NCBI RefSeq assembly: GCF_003026455.1
Contig: NZ_PYMB01000003.1
Span: forward strand, 496,001-560,000
Direction of reading: 5' to 3'
Source of the DNA: Photobacterium rosenbergii
GTDB taxonomy: Bacteria; Pseudomonadota; Gammaproteobacteria; Enterobacterales; Vibrionaceae
DNA: 64,000 nt
In this document: positions 1 to 9,497 of the stretch, one piece after another
Numbering within the stretch: position 1 is the first letter of the stretch
Layout of the letters: each line of letters starts with the position of its first letter
Translations under genes and position numbers: made by a program
The notes under the pieces: generated by a model
What the model was told of the DNA's origin: nothing
Databases searched by the model: none
Seen by the model: only the letters and a program-made list of their open reading frames with translations

Positions 1-239
1 TGCTGGGTTACCGCGCTCGGGGCAATACTCACCCCCTCCTCAGCGATACCGTGGTCGCCAGCGAAGACCAATACAGTAGGTTGTTCAATAGTGATTTTAT
101 CTACTGCCTGTGTTCTACCTTGGCTCTGAATTAAAGCTAACTGATGGGCAACACTTTCCAACTGGCCCAAGGCACCCAAAGGTTTGGTCTTTTGATCAAT
201 ACGCTGTTGGATCTCAGCGCTAAAACGGGCGTCAAACAT
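1..239 (-). CDS. cobT: Nicotinate-nucleotide-dimethylbenzimidazole phosphoribosyltransferase CobT (N-terminal part)
   Basis: The gene runs off the left edge, so only the first 79 codons are present. The translation starts [15 protein letters not shown] and contains [20 protein letters not shown], the conserved N-terminal stretch of CobT. This enzyme transfers phosphoribose from nicotinate mononucleotide to dimethylbenzimidazole to make alpha-ribazole phosphate for the lower loop of cobalamin. The ATG at 239-237 aligns with the family start. It is divided from polB, on the same strand, by under 20 bases, so the two may be co-transcribed. Identity rests on the visible motif; the catalytic C-terminal half is outside the window. 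Confidence 0.9.
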   Translation of the reverse strand, partial: MFDARFSAEIQQRIDQKTKPLGALGQLESVAHQLALIQSQGRTQAVDKITIEQPTVLVFAGDHGIAEEGVSIAPSAVTQ

Positions 240-257
240 GCTATTTCCTTGCTGTAC

Positions 258-2636
258 TTAAAATAATCCCAACTGCGGTGCAGTAATGTCATCAAAGTGC
301 TTACCGATGAAAGGCAAGATCCCGTCAGCGACCGGCCGCAGTTGTTTATCAATGTAATGTTCGTAGTCAATTGGGCTTTGTTGCGCTTCAATAGGCTCCG
401 GGCCATTGATGGTAATCACATACTCAATCCAACCGCCGTTCTGATATTGCAGCGGACGCCCCTGACGTTGGTTCATTTCATCGGCCATTCTTGCCGCCCT
501 GACATGAGGAGGGACATTTTTCTGATACTCTGAGAGGTTACGGCGTAATCGCTTGCGATATACCAGCACCTCATCATATTTACCTGCCCGTGTTTCTTCT
601 ACATATTGTCGAACGTACTCTTCAACTTCCTGATCATGAAAGACACGATAGTAAAGGGTCTGCTGGAAGGTCTGAGCCAAACGCGTCCAGTCAGTCCTTA
701 CCGTTTCCAGACCCTTGTAGACCATTTCCTCTTCGCCATTGTTGATCACCAAACCCGCATAGCGCTTTTTGCTGCCCGTCTCCTGGCCTCGGATCGTTGG
801 CATCAAGAACTTGTGGTAGTGCGTCTCGTATTCCAACTCCAGTGCTGATTCAACACTGTACTCATCACGCAAATGCTCAGTCCACCATTGGTTAATATAA
901 GCCACCAGCGCATGACCGATTTCATCAGCTTTGTCGGCTGAATGGGCATGCTTTAGGGAGACAAACGTCGAGTCGGTATCGCCATAAATGACCTCGTAAC
1001 CTTTAGCTTCGATCAATTCACGGGTCATTTTCATGATCTCATGTCCCCGCATGGTGATCGAAGAGGCCAAGCGATGATCAAAGAACCGGCATCCCGAAGA
1101 TCCCAGGACACCATAAAACGAGTTCATGATAATCTTGATTGCCTGAGAGAACGCTTTTTCACCATCACGCTTGGCTTGATCCCTCGCCGCCCAAAGTGAT
1201 TCGATCATTTTTGGTAGAAAATGCTTGGTACGGTGAAAACGACCGCCCCTAAAACCGGCAATCGCTTGCCCGTCCTCTTTGCCTTCTTCTTGTAGCAAGC
1301 CTTCGACCAAACCCAGTGGGTCGATACGGAAAGTACGAATAATAGAGGGATACAGTGATTTGAAATCCAGTACCAATACCGATTCGTATAAGCCTGGCTT
1401 GGAGTCCATTACGTAACCGCCCGGGCTGGCTATCCAATTTTCGCTGTCCAAACTTGGGGCAACATAGCCGGCACGGTGAAGCTGTGGCAAATACAAATTG
1501 GTAAAGGCCGCCACCGAACCGCCTACCCTATCTAGCTCCACTCCTGTCAGACAACTTCTCTCGATGGCAAAATCGAGCAAGTGGGTATGGTCAAAGATGC
1601 GTGACACTAACTTACAGTCTTGTAGGTTGTACTTGGCGAGCGAGACTTTATCTTCACGAAACATCTGGTTGATTTCAGCCATCCGGTCGTGAACATTGTT
1701 GATCTCCTTTCCTTCACCGAGCAGCTCGCGTGATACTGATTCCAGAGACCAAGAGCGGAAATTGTAGGTAGCAGTTTTTAGCGTATCGATACCATCCAAT
1801 ACCACCCTACCAGGAATGGAAATAAACCCTTGGTTAGGGTTCTGGCTAGACTGACGCCAATGAGGCGGCTGCTTTCCCCTCCCCATCCTCAGTGTGATGG
1901 CATTCCATTCAGCGCGTTTAAGCAACAGGCGGAAATCAAAATCAATGACATTCCAACCGATAACAATGTCGGGATCAAACTCGAGGAACCATGCTTCCAA
2001 GGCAAGCAACAAGTCTTTCTCGGAGTCTACCCACTGGATCCAGTCATGAGTTGCTTGATCGCAAGACGCATCACCGACCATGATGACCCGGCTATCTTTA
2101 TGACAATGCAGCCCAACAGAATAGAGTACCCCTTTCTCTGAACACTCTATGTCCAACGACACAACAGAAAGCTGGGGTTTATACTCTGCGGTTTTGGCTT
2201 TAACCTGATGGTATTCTTCAAAACCAGATCTCTCGACACGTTCGCCTGTGAAGGCGATACCTCCACAGATAAACCTCTCCATTAGAAAACGGTCAGCCAA
2301 GCGAATATCAGATTCAAAGGCTTCTATACCCGCAGCCGCAAGTACCTGAGGTAGTTGGAGGCTATCTTTTATGGAATGGCTATAACAAGCGACCATAACG
2401 TCATGCTGAAAGTTTTTCAGGGTCAGTGACTTGCATTCGACGCGGATACCGGCCTTGTGGAGCTCAGCTTGCACTGATGCTTGGTCTTGCTGGCGGATAA
2501 AGCACACGGGTTTATCATTGCTCACCACCAACCTCGCAGGCCCGCTCTCGGTGCTCACCCAAAGGACAATTTCTGTTTGGCCGCGTACATCACGGCTTTG
2601 CCTTGTTAATACAAAGCCTTTTGACTGAGTTTGCAA
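258..2636 (-). CDS. polB: DNA polymerase II (family B, SOS-associated)
   Basis: This 792-residue protein has every family B landmark: exonuclease motif I (DIE, residues 162-164), Exo II (IGWNVIDFD, about 226-234), Exo III (Y336 and D340), polymerase motif A (DFKSLYPSII, 424-433), motif B (K501 to G509) and motif C (YGDTDS, 551-556). The C-terminus QLGLF matches E. coli PolB, which is 783 residues, and may include a beta-clamp-binding motif. It is a proofreading polymerase used in replication restart and damage tolerance. The start is a TTG at 2636-2634 with GAGG five bases upstream; an ATG at 2647 is in another frame. I did not identify a LexA box. Confidence 0.96.
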   Translation of the reverse strand: MQTQSKGFVLTRQSRDVRGQTEIVLWVSTESGPARLVVSNDKPVCFIRQQDQASVQAELHKAGIRVECKSLTLKNFQHDVMVACYSHSIKDSLQLPQVLAAAGIEAFESDIRLADRFLMERFICGGIAFTGERVERSGFEEYHQVKAKTAEYKPQLSVVSLDIECSEKGVLYSVGLHCHKDSRVIMVGDASCDQATHDWIQWVDSEKDLLLALEAWFLEFDPDIVIGWNVIDFDFRLLLKRAEWNAITLRMGRGKQPPHWRQSSQNPNQGFISIPGRVVLDGIDTLKTATYNFRSWSLESVSRELLGEGKEINNVHDRMAEINQMFREDKVSLAKYNLQDCKLVSRIFDHTHLLDFAIERSCLTGVELDRVGGSVAAFTNLYLPQLHRAGYVAPSLDSENWIASPGGYVMDSKPGLYESVLVLDFKSLYPSIIRTFRIDPLGLVEGLLQEEGKEDGQAIAGFRGGRFHRTKHFLPKMIESLWAARDQAKRDGEKAFSQAIKIIMNSFYGVLGSSGCRFFDHRLASSITMRGHEIMKMTRELIEAKGYEVIYGDTDSTFVSLKHAHSADKADEIGHALVAYINQWWTEHLRDEYSVESALELEYETHYHKFLMPTIRGQETGSKKRYAGLVINNGEEEMVYKGLETVRTDWTRLAQTFQQTLYYRVFHDQEVEEYVRQYVEETRAGKYDEVLVYRKRLRRNLSEYQKNVPPHVRAARMADEMNQRQGRPLQYQNGGWIEYVITINGPEPIEAQQSPIDYEHYIDKQLRPVADGILPFIGKHFDDITAPQLGLF

Positions 2637-2665
2637 AAAAACCTCATTTACTTACTGGTAAACGC

Positions 2666-3436
2666 TTAACCAATCTTACGTTCAATCTTATCAAATTCAG
2701 AGACGATCCACTGTCCAAAGCCATTGATCATAAAAAGCACTGCTTTTTTGGGTACTTGCTGACCCGAATCAAGAAGAAACAAGCGCTCAATCGACACTTC
2801 GTGTTGGGGGTAATACAAGAGAAATTGCTGTGCAGCTTGCTCCAGTGATAAGGCTAGCTTTCCAGAGCGATGGAAGACCAGAGAATAGCAAGACCAAATC
2901 ATCTTTTTAGCGACCTCCTGACAGAAGCCCAAATAATGAGATACAACCCGGGTGGCCATGATTTTTCGACGATAATCATTCAGTTGATCCACCAAATCAT
3001 CATTCATTGCTTTGCCAATATCCCAACTCGGTTCGAAGCAACCAAAACGACTAGAAAGATCATCGCCATAAACACACGTACAGCAATGTTTAAGCCAGAA
3101 CCCCCACTTGAAAATCATTGCAATATCAAGTACCTCCCGCTTCAAAATGATAGTCATATTGATCGCTGTTACTTGCGGATACTGACTTTCAACTCGGCTA
3201 GTGATGCTAGTTAGTATCGCTTGTTCAGACACTTCAAGCGGCTTTGACACCACCATAGTCACATTCAAATCTGAACGTCCGGGAAGAGCCTCAAGTCGTG
3301 CAACACTGCCTGCTATATAAAGGCTATGTAGTCCTGAAAAGCAATGCTTGAGCTGATACACCAATTCATCAACAACTACATCGAATGCAGGTTGAAGTGA
3401 TGGCGGAGAAGCGAAAGCAGGTAAAGCACGAGTCAC
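2666..3436 (-). CDS. Nucleotidyltransferase-fold protein with a degenerate active site
   Basis: This 256-residue protein has GSVAR followed by SDLNV at about residues 43-58, resembling the minimal nucleotidyltransferase signature (GS, then D-x-D about 10 residues later). The second acidic residue is Asn, while a later LDIAM could supply the third acid. The rest is helical and aromatic-rich, as in small nucleotidyltransferase proteins with a C-terminal helical region. It starts at GTG 3436 with AGAGGA a few bases upstream. It lies 29 bases upstream of polB on the same strand. I cannot name a substrate; it may be inactive or act in nucleotide or nucleic-acid binding. Confidence 0.6.
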   Translation of the reverse strand: MTRALPAFASPPSLQPAFDVVVDELVYQLKHCFSGLHSLYIAGSVARLEALPGRSDLNVTMVVSKPLEVSEQAILTSITSRVESQYPQVTAINMTIILKREVLDIAMIFKWGFWLKHCCTCVYGDDLSSRFGCFEPSWDIGKAMNDDLVDQLNDYRRKIMATRVVSHYLGFCQEVAKKMIWSCYSLVFHRSGKLALSLEQAAQQFLLYYPQHEVSIERLFLLDSGQQVPKKAVLFMINGFGQWIVSEFDKIERKIG

Positions 3437-3707
3437 AGGTTTTCCTCTTAGTATAAAGCTGCAGTGATCTAAAAATACGTCAAATCACTTTTCTACAGAT
3501 TATACCAAAACATACCCTTTCATTATCTATACCGAACACTAAGCGAGCAATTAATGTACAGCTCATGCCAGATAATTGGCAAGTATATAAATCAAAGCGA
3601 CAATATAATGACCACGCTAAAAAATGTTCATAAAGCGACACATTTCCATGTAATTGCTCATGAAACTATTATAGTATTCGCGTACTTTTTCGCTTCCACT
3701 CAATATA

Positions 3708-5276
3708 ATGAATATAAAGAATCAGTTTTTTATTTTTATTTGCATGATATTCATAGGCTTAGTTACATTCTTTGCCTACATTAATGCGTATGCGCTTGAA
3801 AAGTCAGAGTACACGGCGAAAGTATTAATGTCATCAATAGATGCTGAAATCACCACAATCGAAAAACAATTAAACACCATAACCAAGCTATATCCAGATT
3901 GTAGTGAAGATAGTCAACAAGCTCTTGAAAACATAACACTAAATAATAGTGTTCTTAATGAGGTTATCTTCATAAGAAGCCACTCTGTAATATGCAGTGA
4001 CCGCAGTACAACGCTAACCAAGGAAGAAGTCGCTGATTTAGAAATAGCAAATCTAGAACCCGATGAGCATTATGCTATATATAAAATACATGATAAAAAG
4101 AATGGGAAAACTGCTATTTTCTTTATGATGTATGTAGACTCGGGTTGGTATCAAATACGTTTTGAAAAAAACTATTTAGAGCTGTGGTTAAAAGAGATAT
4201 CCAGCCATCATGAAGTGTATTCCTACATTTACGATAAACATCGTAAATACTTTGCTAACATTGACGATGTTAATTCCCGGGAGTCCATATTTTATAAAAC
4301 GATGAGGGAATCCTCTCGTTACCCTGTGGGAATTTCTGTCGGCTATACCAAACCGCTATTGTTTAATCTTATTTGGACCTTTTTACCAACGGGTATCTTA
4401 TTAATTGTCGCCAATGCGTTCGGGATAACACTCCTTGTCCATTGCTTTTTCTTTAAGCGGGTTCCTTTGTATGCGGAAATTCAAAAAGGTATCCACAACA
4501 AAGAGTTTTACGCCGAATACCAACCTATCGTGTCTGCACAAACTGGCCAGTGGATCGGCGCAGAGCTACTCGTTAGATGGCTTCACCCGAAAAAAAGAAA
4601 AGTCATGCCAGATGAGTTTATTCCGGCCGCTGAAAAGTCAGCGCAGATAAATGAGATTACACTTCAACTGATTGAGCAAGCTGCCCAAGAAAAGGCGAAG
4701 ATGGTGATGATAGATAGCCCTTTCTATTTATCAATCAATGTAACAGCCTCTATGATTGCGTCCCCTACCTTTGTTGGTTCGGTTGTCGAACTGCTAAAGC
4801 GCTACCCGTTATTGCAAGATGGGGTTGTCATGGAGTTCTCCGAACGTGAGAACTTTTCAAATACTGATGTCTCACAGTTACAAAACGGCATGCAGGCTTT
4901 ACGTGATCACGGAATAAAATGGGCACTCGACGACTTTGGGACAGGCTACGCCGGACTGTCAACGCTACAGGCTTTGAGCTTTGATATTATTAAAATTGAC
5001 CGTGCCTTTGTTGCCGCTTCCGTCACCGACTCGGTGACCCACTCTATTCTCGGCAATATCGCTCAAATTGGCCATACGCTAAATTGCCAATTAATCGCTG
5101 AGGGTGTTGAAACCCAGGAGCAAGCACAGCATGTGAAGTCACTGAAGATTCAAAGCTGCCAAGGTTTCTTCTACGCGAGGCCTATGCCGTTTGAACGTTT
5201 TTTAGCTAAATTCAAAATACATTCAACACCTGCATCAGAAGTCAGTCATTCTGTGCAGGAAATTGTTGGTGTTTAG
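3708..5276 (+). CDS. CSS-motif sensor EAL-domain c-di-GMP phosphodiesterase
   Basis: This 522-residue inner-membrane protein probably degrades c-di-GMP to pGpG. Membrane segments lie near residues 5-27 and 218-245, with a periplasmic domain between them carrying the paired cysteines of CSS-motif sensors (DCSEDS near 64 and VICSDRS near 95). The cytoplasmic EAL domain, about 258-505, keeps the expected active-site residues: ELLVR, INVTAS, EFSER, DDFGTGYAG, IKIDRAF, AEGVET and QGFFYARP. In related E. coli proteins the periplasmic disulfide state controls activity, so a redox input is likely by family. The upstream DNA and first third of the gene are AT-rich. It is monocistronic before efpL. Confidence 0.9.
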   Translation: MNIKNQFFIFICMIFIGLVTFFAYINAYALEKSEYTAKVLMSSIDAEITTIEKQLNTITKLYPDCSEDSQQALENITLNNSVLNEVIFIRSHSVICSDRSTTLTKEEVADLEIANLEPDEHYAIYKIHDKKNGKTAIFFMMYVDSGWYQIRFEKNYLELWLKEISSHHEVYSYIYDKHRKYFANIDDVNSRESIFYKTMRESSRYPVGISVGYTKPLLFNLIWTFLPTGILLIVANAFGITLLVHCFFFKRVPLYAEIQKGIHNKEFYAEYQPIVSAQTGQWIGAELLVRWLHPKKRKVMPDEFIPAAEKSAQINEITLQLIEQAAQEKAKMVMIDSPFYLSINVTASMIASPTFVGSVVELLKRYPLLQDGVVMEFSERENFSNTDVSQLQNGMQALRDHGIKWALDDFGTGYAGLSTLQALSFDIIKIDRAFVAASVTDSVTHSILGNIAQIGHTLNCQLIAEGVETQEQAQHVKSLKIQSCQGFFYARPMPFERFLAKFKIHSTPASEVSHSVQEIVGV

Positions 5277-5324
5277 CGATAACCGTGATAATTTTCGATT
5301 TTTACCAACAGAAAGATATAGTCC

Positions 5325-5894
5325 ATGCCAAGAGCTAGTGAAATTAAGAAAGGTTTTGTCATTGTTACCGGCGGTAAAACGTTGTTAGTCAAAGATATTG
5401 AAGTTACAACACCTGGCGGCCGTGGCGGTACAAAAATCTACAAAATGCGTTGTACCGATCTAGCAACAGGTCACCGCGTTGACGAGCGTCTAAAAGCAGA
5501 CGACGTTGTAGATACTGTTGAGATGACAAAGCACCCTGTGGCTTACTCATACGCAGATGGCGAAAACATTATCTTCATGGATACAGAAAACTTCGATCAG
5601 TACACCTTCAGCGCTGAAGAAATTGCTGATGAAATGCTGTTTATCACTGAAGAAACCCAAGGCCTACACGTTATCCTAGTGAATGAGAAAGCTGCTGGCC
5701 TAGAGCTTCCATCTGCCGTTGAGCTGGTTATTGAAGAAACTGACCCATCAATCAAAGGTGCTTCAGCTTCTGCCCGTACTAAGCCAGCACGTTTTGCTAC
5801 TGGCCTAACAGTACAAGTGCCTGAGTACATTTCTACCGGTGAGAAAGTCAAAGTCAACGTTCAAGAACGTAAGTTCATGGGCCGCGCTGACTAA
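5325..5894 (+). CDS. efpL: Elongation factor P-like protein EfpL (YeiP)
   Basis: The 189-residue product is a paralogue of elongation factor P that binds ribosomes and relieves stalling at proline-rich and some other motifs. It begins MPRASEIKKGFVIV and ends KFMGRAD, like E. coli YeiP/EfpL, and has the three-domain length of the family. The loop at about residues 29-36 (TPGGRGGT) carries an arginine where EF-P has its modified lysine, which distinguishes EfpL from EF-P. The ATG at 5325 fits the family N-terminus. A strong terminator follows 26 bases after the stop, so it appears to be a single-gene unit. Confidence 0.95.
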   Translation: MPRASEIKKGFVIVTGGKTLLVKDIEVTTPGGRGGTKIYKMRCTDLATGHRVDERLKADDVVDTVEMTKHPVAYSYADGENIIFMDTENFDQYTFSAEEIADEMLFITEETQGLHVILVNEKAAGLELPSAVELVIEETDPSIKGASASARTKPARFATGLTVQVPEYISTGEKVKVNVQERKFMGRAD

Positions 5895-5920
5895 TATTTC
5901 GGTACACAGCCAATTTTATA

Positions 5921-5946
5921 AGGGAAGCATCTGCTTCCCTTTTTTA
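5921..5946 (+). terminator. Intrinsic terminator after efpL
   Basis: A perfect 9-bp stem (AGGGAAGCA, loop tc, TGCTTCCCT) is followed by a run of six T. It lies 26 bases past the efpL stop. Confidence 0.92.
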
Positions 5947-6036
5947 TTGCTCAAATTAGCCAAAACAGCTGAAACTTGCACCTTCATATTGCTTGGGTAT
6001 ACTTCAGTTTCAATTAACAAATGACAGATAGAGTTC

Positions 6037-6363
6037 ATGGACACACCAAACCTAATTTCTTACGACGACGTTATCGATGCTGCCTACGATATTTTCCTAG
6101 AGATGGCTGCTGATAACCTCGAGCCTGCCGACGTCTTGCTATTCACGATGCAATTCGACGAGCGCGGTGCTGCAGAACTGGTTGAAACAAAAGATGACTG
6201 GGCTGAGCACGTTGGCTTTGACGTTGACAAAGAAGTGTATGCCGAGGTGCGCGTTGGTCTGGTAAATGAAGAAAATGACGAGTTGGACGATGTCTTTGCC
6301 CGTCTTCTTGTAAGCCGTGATCCTGACAACAAGTTCTGCCACATCTTGTGGAAGCGAGACTAA
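6037..6363 (+). CDS. yciU: Double-stranded DNA mimic family protein YciU (HI1450 family)
   Basis: This 108-residue, very acidic protein matches the YciU/HI1450 family along its length: AYDIFLEMAADNLEPADVLL, then FDERGAAEL, DVFARLLVSRDPDNK and a C-terminal CHILWKRD. HI1450 was proposed to mimic DNA through its surface charge and to bind the HU protein. The acidic residues are spread through the protein here too. It sits alone between the efpL terminator and a bidirectional terminator shared with emrD. The precise cellular role is not established. Confidence 0.9.
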   Translation: MDTPNLISYDDVIDAAYDIFLEMAADNLEPADVLLFTMQFDERGAAELVETKDDWAEHVGFDVDKEVYAEVRVGLVNEENDELDDVFARLLVSRDPDNKFCHILWKRD

Positions 6364-6387
6364 GCCAGAGCAAAGTTTAGAGAATTG

Positions 6388-6422
6388 AAAAGGCGGAGCC
6401 CATTAATGGCTCCGCCTTTTTC
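6388..6422. terminator. Bidirectional terminator between yciU and emrD
   Basis: The stem AGGCGGAGCC / GGCTCCGCCT has a seven-base loop, with A bases before and a T run after it. It can end transcription from both converging genes. Confidence 0.9.
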
Positions 6423-6433
6423 TTTGGCGTTAA

Positions 6434-7657
6434 CTACACCAGAACCGGAGTATCATGGCGGTTACTATGGCGTACCCAAAGCAAACTCAGAACAACCAAA
6501 ATAGCCATCACTGTCATTACAGCACCTAAGCTGTACTGATCTTCTGCTCGCATCATGGAAGCTGCCAGTGTTGCCAAACCTGCACCGAGGTTCTGCAGCC
6601 CACCTAACACAGCACCTGCAGTTCCGGCATGATGCGGAAACGGCTGGATAGCTGCCGTCGTTGCTGCAGGAAACAGTACCCCAGCACCAATGAAGTAGAC
6701 AAAAGCACCTCCAATCAAAGAGCTAACCGTTACCAAACCAGCCATACCCGGGATGAAAATAGCCAATGCACCTGCAATGATTGCCAGCATACCCAAATAC
6801 ATGACACGGGTATTGCCAAGTTGCTTAGCCAGCACTGCTGACAACCAAGAGCCTGCCAAATAGCCCGGTAAAGGTAGGATAAACAGGATACTTACCGTTT
6901 TGGGGTCCAGCTTAAGCACACTCCCTAACAATACACCTGCCGCTGCTTCGAAAACGGCGATACCTGCGAAAGTAGCAATAAGGCACAGAACGTACCCCTG
7001 AAACCGGCGGTTACCAAGTACATAACGGTAACTGACCCATACACGTTCATTGCGGCGGTTCTCTTTCGGCAGTGTTTCATCAAACTTGAACATCATTGCA
7101 ATGGTGACTAGCGTACCGAAGATCAATAAGAACCAGTAGCTTGCCTGCCATTCAAACGCTGAAGAAAGATAACCACCCAGCACAGGCGCGATCAAGGGTG
7201 AGAAAATCACACCCATGCTCACCAAACTGTTAGCGCGATGAAGCTGATCGCCGTCAAAGCAATCACGGGTCACTGTACGGCACATTGCCCCACTACAGCC
7301 CGTACCCATCCCTTGGACGAAAGTAGCAACGAGGAACCACTCAAAGCTTGGTGCAAACAGTGCTGCCAGTGAGCCCACTAAGAAAATGACCATACCAATA
7401 ATGATCACTGGCCTACGGCCTACCCTGTCTGACAAAGGACCATAGATAAACTGCGACAAACCATATGGAATCAAATATGCCGCCATCACCGCCTGTAAAT
7501 ATGCCGATTTAACCGAGAAAAAATCCGACATCGCCGGAATAGAAGGCACATACATTGTTTGGGTCATCTGACCCACAGCTGCAAGAATGATTATTAGAAA
7601 TAACAACCTTGCCATGCTTGAAGAAGTTGATTGCTGTTTCACAGCCAATATCCTCAT
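6434..7657 (-). CDS. emrD: Multidrug efflux MFS transporter EmrD
   Basis: This 407-residue inner-membrane protein of the Bcr/CflA/EmrD group has about 12 transmembrane helices. It matches EmrD through AAVGQMTQTMYVPSIPAM at the start of helix 1, FIYGPLSDRVGRRPVI (MFS motif A, about 72-87) and VSILFILPLPGYLAG in the middle. It exports amphipathic drugs using the proton gradient in E. coli. Translation may begin at the ATG at 7657 or at the second in-frame ATG at 7615, which aligns better with E. coli EmrD; neither has a clear ribosome binding site. Substrates in this organism are unknown. Confidence 0.9.
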   Translation of the reverse strand: MRILAVKQQSTSSSMARLLFLIIILAAVGQMTQTMYVPSIPAMSDFFSVKSAYLQAVMAAYLIPYGLSQFIYGPLSDRVGRRPVIIIGMVIFLVGSLAALFAPSFEWFLVATFVQGMGTGCSGAMCRTVTRDCFDGDQLHRANSLVSMGVIFSPLIAPVLGGYLSSAFEWQASYWFLLIFGTLVTIAMMFKFDETLPKENRRNERVWVSYRYVLGNRRFQGYVLCLIATFAGIAVFEAAAGVLLGSVLKLDPKTVSILFILPLPGYLAGSWLSAVLAKQLGNTRVMYLGMLAIIAGALAIFIPGMAGLVTVSSLIGGAFVYFIGAGVLFPAATTAAIQPFPHHAGTAGAVLGGLQNLGAGLATLAASMMRAEDQYSLGAVMTVMAILVVLSLLWVRHSNRHDTPVLV

Positions 7658-7984
7658 GACAGAAAAATATTTTGGGAAACTGCGCCATCTTTGATAAATT
7701 TCATTAACAAATAAAACTTAATGCTATTTTTTGGAATTAGCGCGGGATATATACTCGAGGAGTTAAGGTAAATTAGATTCAACTCCTAATTTGATGATCG
7801 GAATCTTATAGCTGAACTCTAATCAAGGCAAGCAGTTAGCAATGCTTGCTGCACGATTGTTTATTATCAATTGCATTAGAAAAAGTAATGAAAAATCGAA
7901 ATGTTTTACCTGCTGGTTTTCTATCCATTGTTAACTAGCAAGGCTATCACCCCTTCTCGAGTGAATAAAATGCCAAATTTTAAG
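7658..7984. other. Intergenic region upstream of emrD
   Basis: This AT-rich stretch of about 330 bases separates emrD from the ribA terminator and should hold the emrD promoter. It contains two short inverted repeats: AGGAGTT at 7758-7764 with AACTCCT at 7781-7787, and GCAAGCA at 7828-7834 with TGCTTGC at 7843-7849. I found no convincing coding sequence. Confidence 0.5.
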
Positions 7985-8012
7985 CAAAAAAAACCCTGCA
8001 TTAGCAGGGTTT
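7985..8012 (-). terminator. Intrinsic terminator after ribA
   Basis: Read on the minus strand, the stem AAACCCTGC / GCAGGGTTT is followed by a T run. It is 20 bases beyond the ribA stop. Confidence 0.92.
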
Positions 8013-8032
8013 AGAAATCATTGATTTTTAGG

Positions 8033-8632
8033 TTAATCAAAGTGGAAACGGTGCTTACCGTGGGCCGCTTTGGTTTTTAGGTAATTTTCATTACCATCTT
8101 TAAGATGCGCCTTGGTACCCACGACTTCACTGATCACAATACCTAGAGCTTCAAGCTCTCGAATCTTTTTCGGATTATTAGTGATCAAGCGAATTTCTTT
8201 CAAGCCTAATGCCGTTAACATATAAGCCGCTTCAGAGAAGTCACGCAGGTCATCACCAAATCCAAGGTGGTTATTCGCTTCATAGGTATTCATGCCCTGG
8301 CTTTGCAGCTCATAAGCATCAATCTTGTTATAAAGGCCGATCCCGCGACCTTCTTGGCGCAAATACAGCAGTACCCCGCCCTGCTCACCCATCTTTTCGA
8401 TGGTCTCATCTAACTGTTCACCACAATCACAACGAGAAGAATGGAAAACATCACCTGTTAGACATTCAGAATGCATACGCACAAGTGGTGGTATAGAACG
8501 CTGATCGGCATTTTGGAAAATGACAGCGACATGTTCTTTGCCAGACTCTAACCCGTTAAATGAAAGCAGTTCAGCAGGAATATCGCTTCTTTGACCGACT
8601 TTAAAAGGCACGCGGGCCCTTACTTTAACCAT
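8033..8632 (-). CDS. ribA: GTP cyclohydrolase II
   Basis: RibA opens GTP to give 2,5-diamino-6-ribosylamino-pyrimidinone phosphate, the first committed step of riboflavin synthesis. The protein shows the zinc-binding HSECLTGD...SRCDCGEQ, the GTP-binding [17 protein letters not shown] and the LITNNPKK motif. I take the ATG at 8632 ([13 protein letters not shown], 199 residues) as the start. AGGA lies five bases upstream and the N-terminus then matches Vibrio RibA. A longer reading from 8677 would add 15 residues not seen in the family. I do not recognise an FMN riboswitch upstream. Confidence 0.94.
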   Translation of the reverse strand: MVKVRARVPFKVGQRSDIPAELLSFNGLESGKEHVAVIFQNADQRSIPPLVRMHSECLTGDVFHSSRCDCGEQLDETIEKMGEQGGVLLYLRQEGRGIGLYNKIDAYELQSQGMNTYEANNHLGFGDDLRDFSEAAYMLTALGLKEIRLITNNPKKIRELEALGIVISEVVGTKAHLKDGNENYLKTKAAHGKHRFHFD

Positions 8633-8941
8633 GTTGTTCCTAAGTACTTCTACAGCCAAACCAGTAGCAGCAATCAACTCGATATGAGCCTAACGGTTAA
8701 GGCTAGAGGCTTACTGTTTGACTGACTATTCTTTACACAACACCCAGCGGTGGAATACTCGATAGTAAAGCTATCGCTAAGGCATTACTCTATTACTCGG
8801 GTTGATAGCCCATAATGATATCTAAAATTATCGCACTAAAACAGCATAAAGGCACAGGTTGCTGGTTATCAGAGCAATATTGGCCTCACCCCATAGGTGA
8901 TGTTATAACATAACATAAAATAAGGTAAAACCATAAATTTC
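8633..8941. other. Intergenic region upstream of ribA
   Basis: About 310 bases with no supported gene. It should include the ribA promoter, read leftwards, and the 3' flank of the small membrane-protein gene at 8942. The segment around 8900-8930 is A/T-rich. No conserved riboswitch is evident. Confidence 0.4.
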
Positions 8942-9289
8942 TTACGGATTAGATGACGTAAAGCCGTAGAAAGCTATTAACTTTCGGCTTTGGAATAGGC
9001 TAATCGACACCAAGGTAAAGCACACCACACCGGCCATAATAATAGACATCCGTAACCAGTCGTCCCCCATCATCAAGCGCACATTAACCATGTCGTATGT
9101 CACCTGCAGCCATTTCAGCGCGACAAGACCCAAGCTCAACGACATTACATAGGGTATCCATCGATGACGTATTAACAGCAATAAAGGATAAACGAGTAAA
9201 ATAATACAAGGCAGCATGGCACCAAAGCGTAAGAAGTGTGCGGCAAGCAACCAGAAACTCATAACAATAGGGACAATTCGAAAGAACAT
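8942..9289 (-). CDS. Small multi-pass membrane protein of unknown function
   Basis: This 115-residue hydrophobic protein has about four predicted membrane helices (near residues 3-20, 24-40, 46-66 and 80-102). A short polar segment (DMVNVRLMMGDDWLRM) precedes the last helix. GGAGG lies seven bases upstream of the ATG at 9289, an unusually good ribosome binding site that supports real expression. I do not recognise a family. It lies upstream of ribA on the same strand, but the gap is about 310 bases, so linkage is doubtful. Confidence 0.7.
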   Translation of the reverse strand: MFFRIVPIVMSFWLLAAHFLRFGAMLPCIILLVYPLLLLIRHRWIPYVMSLSLGLVALKWLQVTYDMVNVRLMMGDDWLRMSIIMAGVVCFTLVSISLFQSRKLIAFYGFTSSNP

Positions 9290-9497
9290 AATACGCCTCC
9301 ATTAAGAGGTATAATGTATACACCTTTAGTGTCTATTTATAAAGCTATATCTATACTCTCAGTAGGTTAATGATGGCTTAGAAAGCATATAAGCATTTAG
9401 GTGCAATTTTTTTCACTCACTCAATACATTCACGCTGTAATATCTAATTGAGTTATGTTTCAATAGCGGCCTTTTTGACCGACTCGATACTGATTAG

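Noticed and set aside
8633..8677. Fifteen-residue N-terminal extension of RibA
   Set aside because: It is absent from Vibrio RibA proteins, while ATG 8632 has AGGA at proper spacing.
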